A stretch of 64,000 nucleotides of DNA from Poa pratensis (lineage: Eukaryota > Streptophyta > Magnoliopsida > Poales > Poaceae): contig CAMZMU010000027.1 in assembly GCA_947311845.1 (NCBI GenBank), positions 47,308,758-47,372,757 of the forward strand, read 5' to 3'. The position numbers were made by a program, and so were the translations under genes. The notes under the pieces were generated by a model. It was not told where the DNA came from. It saw only the letters and a list, made by a program, of their open reading frames with translations, and did not search any database. How positions within the stretch are numbered: the stretch's first letter is position 1; each line of letters starts with the position of its first letter. Positions 47,372-58,231 of the stretch are shown here, one piece after another.

Positions 47372-47490
47372 AGGCCCCACGCGTCAATACACACTGGACA
47401 AGTTGGCCCACACGTCAGTACGCAACGGTTATGCCCCACACGTCAGTAAGCAACGGTTAGGCCCCACATGTCAGTAAGCAACGACAGTTA
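47372..47490. repeat. degenerate tandem repeat next to the right TIR
   Basis: Four units of ~28-33 bp built on GCCCCACACGTCAGTAAGCA begin near 47,372, 47,405, 47,432 and 47,460. They are subterminal to the right MULE end and contain repeated ACGT cores. One GTGGGGCCGCG-type pair at the left end may be a remnant of the same repeat. Confidence 0.8.
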
Positions 47491-47650
47491 GGACTGAGTT
47501 AACGGTCAAAGCTTGACCCGACGACAAACGTCCAGTTTGACATGTTGTGAGCACTTCAGACAAGCGAGTGGGGAAAAGTGAGCAAATGTTAAGCTCGTGG
47601 GGATGAATGAGTACAACTAAAGAACCAGGGGCACAGAAATAAAAATCCCT
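47490..47650 (-). repeat. right terminal inverted repeat of the MULE
   Basis: Inverted match to 39680-39860, ending at 47650. Confidence 0.85.
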
Positions 47651-49150
47651 TTTTTTATACTCTAGAAGTTTCTATATATCTACTTACCTACTCGTAAACT
47701 ATATACCTACATTAAAATATTTGACTGGCCGCATACTTGGAAGCCTCTACCATTATATTAAACAATATTTAAATAGAAAAGACCACTTAAAAATAATATA
47801 CATGTACACTATGATTTATTTGTAAAAATAAGAATTCAACGAGGTTTCATTTTTGTTCCTTTTTATTTTCAAATGCTTAGAAAGGAAACAAAGTGTAATG
47901 TAGGTCTTACAAATTACGTATTAAATTTAGCACAACTCAGCTATATCATCAACGATATACATAACAATTTTATAATCGAAGAACACAAAAATAACTATGA
48001 AAGTTTAGTATAAATACATCCAAGTTCATGGCCTGAAAACACATCGTGGTTGGAACAACTTCACACCACAAGATCATAATCTTGTTCAACAAATGATTCT
48101 TCGGTAACTTGATCATGGTAAAATTGCAAGATGCATTGTCTAGATCGCAAAAGATTTTGTCTTCTATGTGCCACTTGCTAATATAATTTAACGTTACGTT
48201 TAACATAGCAACTCATATGTGGTGCGTCGCAGTGAATTTCACTATCCTCCTCTGCAACTTCCACATCATCAATGAATCGGGTAGTAATGCAGGCATACCC
48301 CATTGCAAGTCCACATGTCTGACATCAACGCTATCTTGGATTTGGACTCTCTGAACACCCTTGGAGGCTGCACTTCTCTTCCTTGAATGCTCTCAGTAAA
48401 TCATTCTTAATTATTTTTCTTCAAACCAGATTGAAATTTGGATTTAGGCTGTAGAAAAAAACTTTTGTAGCCATCTAACAAGGAGAAAGCCAACTCATGC
48501 AAGACTATCATCCTCATCAACACTCTCCGTGCCAATGTCCAATGTCGTATTGCAACATCAGAGCTGATGATAGAAGCACTAAGCTGACCAGCAACTCAAA
48601 GAGATTTCTTTCTTTTTCTTGCATCTCTTCAAGTGTTTGTGCAATGAACTTGTTATATGTTGCTAAACACAAATCTTTCTTGCACACTGCTTGCATTTAA
48701 CACCTACAATCCCCGTCGATACCGAGTGGCCTCCACACACGATTTGTGGGAGAATCGGGAGATTCACGAGTGTCACAGGGCGGAGCGCACTGACGAGAAG
48801 TACGTGGCGGAGCTCGTCTGCCAGTATCCGGAAGCGTCGAGACGGAGCACCGAGAGTACGATGTGTACAAGGTGAGGAAGACCGGGAACAAAGTAGGGCC
48901 ATCTGTGCAGCGGTGATCGACCTCATTAGCTCCGACAACACGGAGCACTCGAAGAAATTTCTCATCGAGTTGAGCTACAACGATAAATATTAGTTAGTTT
49001 TATGTAATTTTTGTTTGATTTCGTTTGAAGTTATATATCTTTGCATGAACGTGTTAGATTTGCATAAATTTACGTCTAATGCTTTCCAGGAGTCAAGTTT
49101 GACAATCGGCAAGAAACAACAATTATATAGAGGACGGAATTAGAAGGTTA
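47651..49150. other. intergenic DNA with a coding-like fragment
   Basis: AT-rich to ~48,690. 48,700-48,995 is GC-rich with open plus frames (e.g. WENREIHECHRAERTDEKYV, then a different frame ending IDLISSDNTEHSKKFLIELS). It looks like a decayed exon or transposon ORF that I cannot assign. Confidence 0.45.
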
Positions 49151-50035
49151 ACTTTTTTTTTTGAGGTTTTACAATACTGAATTAACTAAACCGGCTCCAA
49201 ACAGTCCTGAGCCAAAGCATCAACGATACAAACCGGAGGAACAGAAAACCAAACTTTACTAGTAGTACTTAAGCTGCATCCTTCCCTCGCTAGGATGTGG
49301 GCAACTCCATTGGCGGATCTTCTTGACCATCTTATCTCTCTCTCTCCAATGCCTTGAAGTTCCCGTCGTATAACATCGACCAGGTGCCCGTGGACAGACC
49401 GATCAACCTCCTCACTCTTCAGCTTCGTCACCACCCCCAGGCTATCCAGCTCGAAAATCACCTTGCTCAGGTTCATGGATTTTGCAAGATCAACTGCTTT
49501 CCTGCATGCCATGAGTTCAGCAGCTTCTGGGTCCATCGTGGAGGGAAAAAAATGGCTCGCTCCCGCCAGGAAACGTCCATTGTGATCGCGAACGACCACT
49601 CCTCCGCCGCCAAATCCCGCCTCCATCCTCAGGGCACCGTCCGAGTTCACCTTGGTCCATCCAAGTTCAGGAGGAAGCCAGTGCTCCTTCTGACCTGGTT
49701 CCTTCGGCACTGTTATTTCATGTGCATTGTACCACTCCTCCATGAGATGAACCACCAGTTTTGCAATTGCCTCCGGGTTCTCAATGCACTTGCCATCTCG
49801 AGCTTCATTCCTGGCTAGCCAAGTGTGATACAGCGTCATGAGTGTGATGTCCATATCCCTCTCCTTAACCGAGGCCAACCATTCCAGCAACCAGTTCATA
49901 ATATCTGCTGGTGTGTGAACACATGCAGGCGGAGAAAGCTTCTCCGTCCCATATAACTGCTGAATGAAACTCCAATAGAGTGTGTGTGGGATAAAGACGC
50001 GCACCATATGAAGCGGGGAACATGACACAACGCCT
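49151..50035 (-). mobile_element. 5'-truncated LINE, RNase H end
   Basis: Starts with T11 at 49,153 (poly-A on the minus strand). It contains an open frame (50028-49186, 280 codons) with a LINE linker region followed by an RVT_3 RNase H domain: WTKVNSDGALRMEAG, VVVRDHNGRFLAG, DPEAAELMACRKAVD, KVIFELDSLGVV and SANGVAHILAREG. All catalytic residues appear present. The reverse transcriptase is missing. No clear target duplication found. Confidence 0.8.
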
Positions 50036-50156
50036 CAAAGATGGACTCTCGAGCAAGTGCAGAACCCGAAATTACTGTTCACTAAGATATTTACCCAAAC
50101 AATGCACACATTGGAGAAGCACGGTTGTAGTAGTAAGATGATCATGATACACAGGT

Positions 50157-50215
50157 AGCGTGTGTGTGGGGGTGGTGGTGGTGTGTGTGTTGGTTGGGGG
50201 CAGGGGAGTGTCACT
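50157..50215. repeat. GT-rich microsatellite
   Basis: Mixed (TG)n, (GGT)n and poly-G-like run on the plus strand. It gives rise to a Pro/Thr-rich open frame on the other strand that I do not regard as a gene. Confidence 0.85.
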
Positions 50216-50310
50216 TTCGCTACAATTTGTATATGCTCTAATATCTCATAAACTTGTTTTGAAATGTAAAAAAAACTTTTATTTAGTATACATCTCGACA
50301 TCTCTCTAAA

Positions 50311-51634
50311 TACTAAGCTCCCAAGGAATAGAGAGCTGTGGTGCATTTGGCCATTGGATGGGCCCCACATGGCATGGGTGGTTCATTCACACTTGGCTTC
50401 TAGCTGGTTATCGTTGCCAACAAATAAGATAAGATGATTTTATCTAATCCGTTGTAATTTATATAGTTTTTCGATTTGAAATGTATACGGAATATATGCG
50501 CGTCGATAAGTAGGTTCCATTCCCATCACCGTTTTCGAATTTCGTCAAAGATAAGTTATTAATTTTTGACTGAAGCCTGACAAAATTTTAGACAAATTTT
50601 GTCAAATTCGTTTAACCATTTATAATTTTCTCTGATAAGTAAACTCATCCTGCCGTTTTCAACAACATTTGTGTTGTAAATTTTTCATTTCGGTGGACAT
50701 ATACATATAGATTTTATACGATTTTATACTATAAGTATGTACGTGTATGTCCGCTCCCACCGTAAATTTATCCGGCGCCCGCGCAGCTCTAGCCACTGCA
50801 CTATCGCCGCGCCATTATGCCGTTAACCGTTTCTCATGTGGCTGTTAGGTAGACGAATTTGCCCCACAACATTTGTGTTGTAACTTTTTCATTTCGGTGG
50901 ACATATACATATAGATTTTATATGATTTTGTACTGTAAGTATGTACGTTTATGTCCGCTCCCACCGTAAGTTTATCCGGCACCCGCGCAGCTCCAGCCGC
51001 TGCACTATCGTCGCGCCGCGCCATTATGCCGTTCACCGCTTCTCATGTGGCTGTTAGGTAGACGAATTTGTTCAAAATGTGGTTGTGTAAGATAAGTTCA
51101 CCACTTAGCCAAGTGATGAGAGTACAAGAAACACAGCAAACAACCAAACGTCCGTGTTTGCGTCTCTCAATATGCAGGCAAAATCAATACAGTTAAGAAA
51201 ACGTAGTGCAAAATATGCCTCCAAGCCACATTTCTCCTTGGCTAGCCTCTGGTGAACGACATATGCAATACGTACAGTTAGAAAACAAGTCCTCTCATGC
51301 ATCTGGTTGTCTCATCTTTGCAGCGATGATTTTGTTAATACTACTGTATAGAGTTTTGCAAAATAGCAACTTCTTTGTATAAAATGGTGAGATTTGTTAT
51401 AATGAAACATGTTAAAACTGCTTATTTCATGCAGCTATAGGAGTTCTTTTGAGGTTGCTTTTTATAATAGAGATTAGCTTTCTGGTGGAAATATATGACA
51501 TTTCAGTTAAATAGTTAATCTTCAAATGATAGCAAGGGTTATGACGAAAACAAATATATTAATTAATCGAATCCATAACGGGTAGCAGGTGGAGATGCAC
51601 CCACTGCCTAAAAACAAATTTGAAAATGTCAAAG
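50311..51634. repeat. large tandem duplication, copy A (1,324 bp)
   Basis: Begins TACTAAGCTCCCAAGGAATA and is followed directly by copy B with only scattered substitutions. It has ~22 bp (near 50,580) absent from copy B. The copy ends 55 bp inside a MITE-like element whose full form follows copy B. No gene inside. Confidence 0.95.
50663..51070. repeat. 204-bp tandem pair inside copy A
   Basis: Units begin CAACATTTGTGTTGTAA at 50663 and 50867 (period 204). Each contains CATATACATATAG and ends GTGGCTGTTAGGTAGACGAA. The two units are more diverged from each other than copy A is from copy B, so this duplication is older. Confidence 0.95.
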
Positions 51635-52932
51635 TACTAAGCTCCCAAGGAATAGAGAGCTGTGGTGCATTTGGCCACTGGATGGGCCCCACATGGCATG
51701 GGTGGTTCATTCACACTTGGCTTCTAGCTGGTTGCTGTTGCCAACAAATAAGATAAGATGATTTTATCTAATCCATTGTAATTTATATAGTTTTTCGATT
51801 TGAAATGTATACGAAATATATGTGCGTCGATAAGTAGGTTCCATTCCCATCACCGCTTTCGAATTTCGTCAAAGATAAGTTATTAATTTTTGACTGAATC
51901 CTGAATTCGTTTAACCATTTATAATTTTCTCTGATAAGTAAACCCATCCTGCCGTTTCCAACAACATTTGTGTTGTAAATTTTTCATTTCGGTGGACATA
52001 TACATATAGGTTTTATACGATTTTATACTATAAGTATGTACGTGTATGTCCGCTCCCACCGTAAATTTATCCGGCGCCCGCGCAGCTCTAGCCACTGCAC
52101 TATCGCCGCGCCATTATGTCGTTAACCGTTTCTCATGTGGCTGTTAGGTAGACGAAGTTGCCCCACAACATTTGTGTTGTAACTTTTTCATTTCGGTGGA
52201 CATATACATATAGATTTTATATGATTTTGTACTGTAAGTATGTACGTTTATGTCCGCTCCCACCGTAAGTTTATCCGGCACCCGCGCAGCTCCAGCCGCT
52301 GCACTATCGTCGCGCCGCGCCATTATGCCGTTCACCGCTTCTCATGTGGCTGTTAGGTAGACAAATTTGTTCAAAATGTGGTTGTGTAAGATAAGTTCAC
52401 CACTTAGCCAAGTGATGAGAGTACAAGAAACACAGCAAACAACCAAACGTCTGTGTTTGCGTCTCTCAATATGCAGGCAAAATCAATACAGTTAACAAAA
52501 CGTAGTGCAAAATATGCCTCCAAGCCACATTTCTCCTTGGCTAGCCTCTGGTGAACGACATATGCAATACGTACAGTTAGAAAACACGTCCTCTCATGCA
52601 TCTGGTTGTCTCATCTTTGCAGCGATGATTTTGTTAATACTACTATATAGAGTTTTGCAAAATAGCAACTTCTTTGTATAAAATGGTGAGATTTGTTATA
52701 ATGAAACATGTTAAAACTGCTTATTTCATGCAACTACAAGAATTCTTTTGAGGTTGCTTTTTATAATAGAGATTAGCTTTCTGGTGGAAATATATGACAT
52801 TTCAGTTAAATAGTTAATCTTCAAATGATAGCAAGGGTTATGACGAAAACAAATATATTAATTAATCGAATCCATAACGGGTAGCAGGTGGAGATGCACC
52901 CACTGCCTAAAAACAAATTTGAAAATGTCAAA
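51635..52932. repeat. large tandem duplication, copy B (~1,298 bp)
   Basis: Same start word as copy A, very high identity throughout, and continuous with the complete MITE-like element to its right, so B retains the original right border. It has a small internal deletion relative to A near 51,900. Confidence 0.95.
51962..52369. repeat. 204-bp tandem pair inside copy B
   Basis: Units begin at 51962 and 52166 with the same 204-bp period as in copy A. Confidence 0.95.
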
Positions 52933-53236
52933 AAATTCAAAATAAAAATTTCAGACATACTTCAAGACATTTATGTTAGCACAAAAAGTTACCTGAAGAA
53001 AAAACATTTTTGTGACCTCTGCAAAAAGAGACAAATCCGGACGCTCCAAAATGATTTTATACGAGGCATTTTTATGTCTTTTTTCACAGGCCACAAAAAA
53101 TGTTTTATCTCCACGACATTTTTTATGCTAACACAAAATGTTCTAATGTGTATCCGAATTTTTTTCTATTATTTTTTTATATTTAAAAAAAACATTAGAA
53201 ATGTTTTACACAATAGGTGCATCTGCACCAGTACCC
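52879..53236. mobile_element. MITE-like element with 26-bp imperfect inverted ends
   Basis: The left end GGGTAGCAGGTGGAGATGCA pairs with the inverse of the right end (GGGTACTGGTGCAGATGCAC). 358 bp, AT-rich inside, no coding capacity. No target duplication is evident. A 5' fragment of the same element ends copy A at 51580-51634. Confidence 0.75.
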
Positions 53237-54200
53237 AAAACACCGCCTCCTTAATTAATGGACTATCCTTTTTAAAATGGTCTACTACTTTTGTTGTTGT
53301 CACGTGTATTTTACATTTCTCCTTCAAATTCTTTTGATTATGTTCCTAATCCATTCACATGTACTAGATTTTTTCATGTTGCAAAATAATTTGCACCGCT
53401 TCGATGCCATCCAAGCTAGGAAGGTAGGTAAATAAGATGAGTGATTCATGGAGGTGACGATGCAAAATACACTTGTTGTTATAAAACCATTGGTTTTATT
53501 ATTAGCATTTTAAATACATAGTTTCATGCAAATGTTAGAATATTTCTTGGTGGGTTATACTTTTTATTGTAGTATACTGATTTGGTTTGAAAAATTTACT
53601 GCAAATGAATATGTAAATATTTCATGATATTGTACTACCATTTTTGAGAATTTATTGTTCTTCACTATGACTTGTGGATTTCATATTTTTTTCATAAGAT
53701 TTGTGCCAAACTTTCGTCTCATAGAAGTCACAAGTTTTTTTATAATGAAGAGAAATAATATACTATATCTATATGTGAAACTGAAGAACACAAAAAAATG
53801 TTAAAACGCCTCATCAAACCCAGAACAACAACAAAGTAAAAATAAGAAACAAACCAATTAAACCAGAAAAAATAATACGAAAACGGCTAAAACAGGCGCA
53901 GCAATGCGCGCCCTTACCTTCTAGTTCCATCTATGCTCGTAAAGTTTCACGAAAAATGAATATTTCCTGCAGCCTGTAAACAAAAATACAATGAAAAAAG
54001 CCTTATGTTAACACCTGAATTTATCTTTCTTGCACAGGCACACGGAAAATTGATTTTTCGTGATATGACTTTTGAAACACGTAGGATCTGAAGATGTACT
54101 AGTAATTTTTTTTTTTTAAAGACCGGAATTCATCAGACCCACACACACATTCGTCACAGCTTCCTTTGCAGCCAGGGCCAAAGCAGAGGAGCAGGACCAG
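53237..54200. other. AT-rich intergenic DNA upstream of the kinase gene
   Basis: No gene or repeat end recognised. T/A homopolymers are common and the composition turns GC-rich at ~54,120. Confidence 0.45.
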
Positions 54201-54252
54201 CCGCGCCCGCGCACAGAAAAATTCATTCCACCCTCCGACTCGCTGGTTTCCG

Positions 54253-54318
54253 CACGTGTTCCCCGCAAGGTCTCTTCCTCGTCGTCGCACGCCGCTCGCG
54301 CCACCCACCCATATAAAG
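54253..54318 (+). promoter_or_regulatory. promoter of the MAPKKK-like gene: G-box and TATA
   Basis: The G-box/ABRE-like GCACGTGT has its CACGTG core at 54253-54258. The TATA box is ATATAAAG at 54311-54318, 87 bp before the ATG. The ACGTGT core fits abscisic-acid-responsive control, which is known for MAPKKK17/18 in Arabidopsis. Regulation is inferred from this one site. Confidence 0.65.
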
Positions 54319-54404
54319 CTCAGACCTCGCGTGCCATCCGTTCATCCATCCCCACATCCGTCTCGCTCCAAAATTCAGCTCGGAACTCCAACCAAAGACC
54401 GACA

Positions 54405-55205
54405 ATGGACGTCTCCGTCATGAAGCAACTCAGGCGGATCCGCACGCTCGGCCGCGGCGCGTCGGGCGCCGTCGTGTGGCTCGCGTCCGACGAATCCTCC
54501 GGCAGGCTCCTGGCCGTCAAATCCTCCACCGCGAACGGCGCGGCGCAGCTGGAGCGCGAGGGAGCTGTTCTGACCGGGCTCCGCTCGCCGCACATCATCC
54601 CCTGCTTCGGCTCCCGCGCCGTGGCGCACGGCGAGTACCAGCTCTTCCTCGAGTTCGCGCCCGGTGGCTCGCTGGCCGACGAGGCCATCAAAACCGGCGG
54701 CTGCCTCCCGGAGCCCGCCATCCGGTCCTACGCCGGAGATATCGCCAGGGGGCTGGCGTACCTCCACGCGAGGTCCCTGGTGCACGGGGACGTCAAGGCG
54801 AGGAACGTGGTGATCGGCGCCGACGGCCGCGCCAGGCTCACCGACTTCGGCTGCGCGCGGGCCGTGGACTCCCCGCTCCCGATGGGCGGCACGCCGGCGT
54901 TCATGGCGCCCGAGGTCGCGCGCGGCGAGGAGCAGGGCCCAGCATCCGACGTGTGGGCGCTCGGCTGCACCGTCGTCGAGATGGCCACTGGACGCGCGCC
55001 GTGGAGCGACATGGAGGGCGATCTGCTCGCCGCCGTCCACCGGATCGGGTGCACGGCCGCCGTGCCGGAGGTGCCGGCGTGGCTCTCGGTGGAGGCCAGG
55101 GATTTCTTGGACCGGTGCTTCAGGAGACTGCCCACGGACCGGTCCACGGCAGCGCAGCTCTTGGATCACCCTTCGTTGCTTCCGCCGCCGCCCGCGAGCC
55201 GCTGA
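54405..55205 (+). CDS. MAPKKK17/18-like protein kinase, catalytic domain
   Basis: 266 codons, no intron, starting MDVSVMKQLRRIRTLGRGAS. A complete Ser/Thr kinase domain is visible. The glycine loop is GRGASGAV (16-23), the ATP lysine is in LLAVKSS (K39), and the catalytic loop is VHGDVKARN (D129; Gly replaces Arg of HRD). TDFGCA has D147, and GGTPAFMAPEV (161-171) and SDVWALGCTVVEMATGRAPW follow. This is the intronless MEKK-like group with MAPKKK17/18, which act upstream of MKK3 in abscisic-acid signalling. The frame stops at 55205 because one base is missing at ~55170-55171 (CACCCTTCG). The conserved tail continues in the next frame. It is either a tail-less kinase, a pseudogene, or a sequencing error. 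Confidence 0.85.
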   Translation: MDVSVMKQLRRIRTLGRGASGAVVWLASDESSGRLLAVKSSTANGAAQLEREGAVLTGLRSPHIIPCFGSRAVAHGEYQLFLEFAPGGSLADEAIKTGGCLPEPAIRSYAGDIARGLAYLHARSLVHGDVKARNVVIGADGRARLTDFGCARAVDSPLPMGGTPAFMAPEVARGEEQGPASDVWALGCTVVEMATGRAPWSDMEGDLLAAVHRIGCTAAVPEVPAWLSVEARDFLDRCFRRLPTDRSTAAQLLDHPSLLPPPPASR

Positions 55206-55837
55206 AGCAAGAATGGACATCTCCCAAGAGCACACTGCACGACGCATTCTGGGACTCCGACACCGACGGCGAGGCCCTGGACGAGATGTCCACGACGACC
55301 CCGGCCGAAAGGATCGGGGCATTGTCGTGCGCCACCTCGTCCTTGCCGGACTGGGACTCGGACGAAGGTTGGATCCACGTGCACGGCGAGGTCTCCAGAG
55401 TATTCCCCGACTCGCCTCTGGCCGATGATGATAGCTTCGTCTCGACCGACGAAGCTTCAGACGCAGAGTGTTCGGCGTTCAACATTGCTGTGGATGTCAG
55501 TGACGACATCCCGCGACACGCCGTAGTAGTGATCGACGCCGCCTCAATTTGGCAGGACAGATACTTGTCTCCTGTGTATTTAGACAGTTGTAGATGTCAG
55601 TTTCTGCACCCGTTTGATTCTGACGGTGATAAAACAGTGACTTTTGATCGTGAATGTAACAAATACAGAGTAATGAAATTATTTTTTGCTCAAACCTCGC
55701 CTGTCCGCAACCAATCGGCTGGTACATTTGCTCATCATTCGTGTGCGTGTGCTATTCCTTACAAGTCTGTGGACCTATCATGTGGACTGATTATTGGAGA
55801 CCAGATTACTACAACTGACACGCCTGTGACGTCGTGA
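55172..55837 (+). pseudogene. displaced C-terminal tail of the MAPKKK-like gene
   Basis: In frame +2 relative to the window start, the open sequence continues the kinase without its stop: FVASAAAREPLKQEWTSPKS, then FWDSDTDGE and SSLPDWDSDEGWIHVHGE. A long Asp/Ser-rich stretch and a Cys-containing end follow, with TGA at 55835-55837. The SPKSTL...FWDSD motif is typical of the tail after the catalytic domain in this group, where it affects stability and partner binding. The tail of the decayed copy at 38.5 kb aligns to the same region. Confidence 0.8.
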
Positions 55838-58181
55838 GTATAGCTCCTGTTTCCACCCGATAGGGGTCGATTTTTTGTTCAATCCCTTTTTAGTAAAGTA
55901 GGCATATATTTTTGGGAGTGGCTAATTCTCGGTCTTTAAATTCTCAGGTGATGTCATCACACCACAAGTGCGCCTCATGTTGAAACTAATGTCTAATACG
56001 AACCACAAAGCAGATTAACCCTATTTCTAACTGGAAAAACTTGAAATTCAATCCCATTTACAAGTTATAAGTGCACAGATCACGATACATATCAAATGTT
56101 GTAGGAGCTAATTGGGCAATAAGCTAGCTGAGAATTAGAAAAACAGTATACTTCTCTTCAGGAACAACGCTAATCACGTTTCCACGTGTGATCACTTTCT
56201 TCGCTATTTTACAGTTTGGTTATACGGGTGGATGAGTGCATCAGCGTGGCGTCATTTCGAAGCCGATATGATGCAATTGAGCTTAATTGACTTTATGGGG
56301 AAGAGGCCGGATAGCTGATGCGATTTAATTAGTAGTACTATACACTTACTTTGCATATTAGAAGCGCACTTTCATACCAATGATCAGCGAGATGTCAACG
56401 CAAGGCCTTTGCCTTCGCCTTTTGGATCGATGTTGTGGTGTGGAGTGCTACCTTTGGACGGCTGGAGCTGGCTGTTCAAAAATCCTGAGATTCGTTTTTG
56501 ATTGATAAATACCTTCGGACATGAAATCGTAGGTGTTAGTACTTTCACCACTGACATATAATTCGTTTTCTTATCACACTGGCTTGAAAGAAGAACTCAA
56601 TCATTGGTTGCAATATCGCCGAACTGTCTACCTACTCGTGGGAAGTAGAACAGCAATGTGCAGCGATAGAGATCGAAGGAATGACGCAGATACGGATAAT
56701 AAACGTGAAATTAGCCTCGCTGATCAACAAAAAGGCGGAGGCGATCCCAAATCATGTGCAGATGTGTGAGCGTCATTTGCATGACACATGGCATGCAGCT
56801 TGACAGTTGAGAGTTAGGCGCTCGCTAGCTGCATGAGAGCAACCTGCGCCTGTCATCGGAGCGGTGTCACCGCGAGTGATTCATTCAGTTCAGCCGATCG
56901 ATCTAACAGGAAACTGGCCACATATCGAATGGACCTGGCTAGTAGCGTGCATGTTAGGTCGCCGCGATCGACCAAGATGGTTTTCTGTCCCTGTGTTGAT
57001 GTGTTCTATAGGCAGCTGCATGTTCGCTTCGATCTCCTCCTGCCTGTGGCAGTGTGGCCACATTATTTTGCAGATCCGCAGCAGAGCTTATTTTTATGGC
57101 ATGTTTGGCGGGAACGCTGAACCATTCTGCAGAGCTTTTGAGCTGATAAGTCCGTCGTCTCACGTGTTCTGACTTGGCAAATAGAACGTGCCATGTGGCT
57201 CGCTAAGCCTAGAACAGAGCATGCTCTGAATTCAGTCCATCTATTATAAGCTCTGGTGACATTGCTCGTCAACCGTACAGTAATAAAATTAACTAATCTC
57301 AAGCATATGTTTCGTTTGGTGAACACCTTGCAAGCAGTGGAAAAGGCATGCGTATATTGTTTCCTCCACCCAAAGGTCGAAAATGCGACCTCGTGGTTAA
57401 ATTAATTTAGCGTCCCCCCGGCGGCTTGTGTTTCATACTCTGATTGACTGAACGACTAAGGAGGGCATACAGCATGCACATGGAATAAGTCTAGCATAAG
57501 ACCACAGACCACTGGCCTGGTCTACTGTAAAACGCATGAGCTCAATTACGAAACTTCCAGCGTATCCTGTTCGTCAGATCAGACGCTCGCTCGCTCTGGT
57601 TTTTTTGCACGACCGGGCACCCACGCCGCCGTCGAATAATCCAACCTAAGAGTTCGAATGGTCATCCGTTCAGAGAAGCAGCACGGATTTCTTCCTTGTT
57701 TTCTTTCTTTCTTCCACTGCTTGTGCTTGGTAGTATTACTTGGTGGGTTTTTCTCCAGAGAAGGCGTAAGCACTAACGCCAGTGTAGCGTGCAGGGTGAC
57801 TGAAGTAGCAGTTCGGCACGGTATAGTGAGCGAGATTTTTGTTTACCCGCGCTGGCCCCACCAGTCAGGTTTATCCTCAAGTGCATGCATCAGTGCTGCT
57901 AATGGTGTATGCTGCTCGGATGTGCATCTCCTCCTCAGAGTGTCCAGGTTGGTAGGAAGGAAGGTTCTCTCTGATCTGAAGCTGAGCAAGGCGAGACGAA
58001 ATGAAGACTTGCATGGCGGCGGACCGGAAGAGTGTGCGTCATAGCGAGCGTCAAGCAGCACCATGTCCTACAGACACGTTTAACTGCTGCACATCAGCGC
58101 CATACCAATTACCGATGAGTAACGCGATTACTGTAACTACCGGAAGAGCGCACTAATTTTCCACTCGCAAAAGAAAAAAAA
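55838..58181. other. 3' flank of the kinase gene and intergenic DNA
   Basis: No gene supported. Short ORFs at 56,830-57,170 and 57,580-58,060 have no recognisable motif, no introns and no homologous context. Confidence 0.45.
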
Positions 58182-58231
58182 GAGTGAGTTCCATTTTTAC
58201 CCTAGTTTCACGTTTGTGACAATATTTACCT

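Larger units (their letters stand above)
39680..47650 (-). mobile_element. autonomous-type Mutator-like element with long terminal inverted repeats
   Basis: About 7.97 kb. The left end AGGGATTTTTATTTCTGTG (39680 on) is matched by the inverted right end at 47650. The similarity continues over ~180 bp with blocks TTAGTTGTACTCA, GCTCACTTTTCCCCAC and GTCGGGTCAAG-TTTGACCGTTAAC. It encloses a MURA-type transposase gene, a GRF zinc-finger/TM gene and a 140-codon ORF. No convincing 9-bp target duplication was found (TTAAATTTA versus TTTTTTTAT). TIR divergence and a transposase frameshift suggest it is no longer mobile. Confidence 0.85.

Noticed and set aside
47114..47460. Gly- or Pro-rich ORFs near the right MULE end
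   Set aside because: Low-complexity GGTGGCGGA-type repeats open in several frames on both strands.
39670..47660. 9-bp target-site duplication of the MULE
   Set aside because: Flanks TTAAATTTA and TTTTTTTAT are only loosely similar AT-rich sequence.
50311..52932. LTR retrotransposon with 1.3-kb LTRs
   Set aside because: The two repeats are directly adjacent with no internal region, lack TG...CA ends and have no primer site; a tandem duplication.
54476..55837. a 453-codon Arg-rich protein read in the second frame through the kinase
   Set aside because: Its first two thirds are the out-of-frame shadow of the kinase domain; only the part after ~55,172 is real coding sequence.
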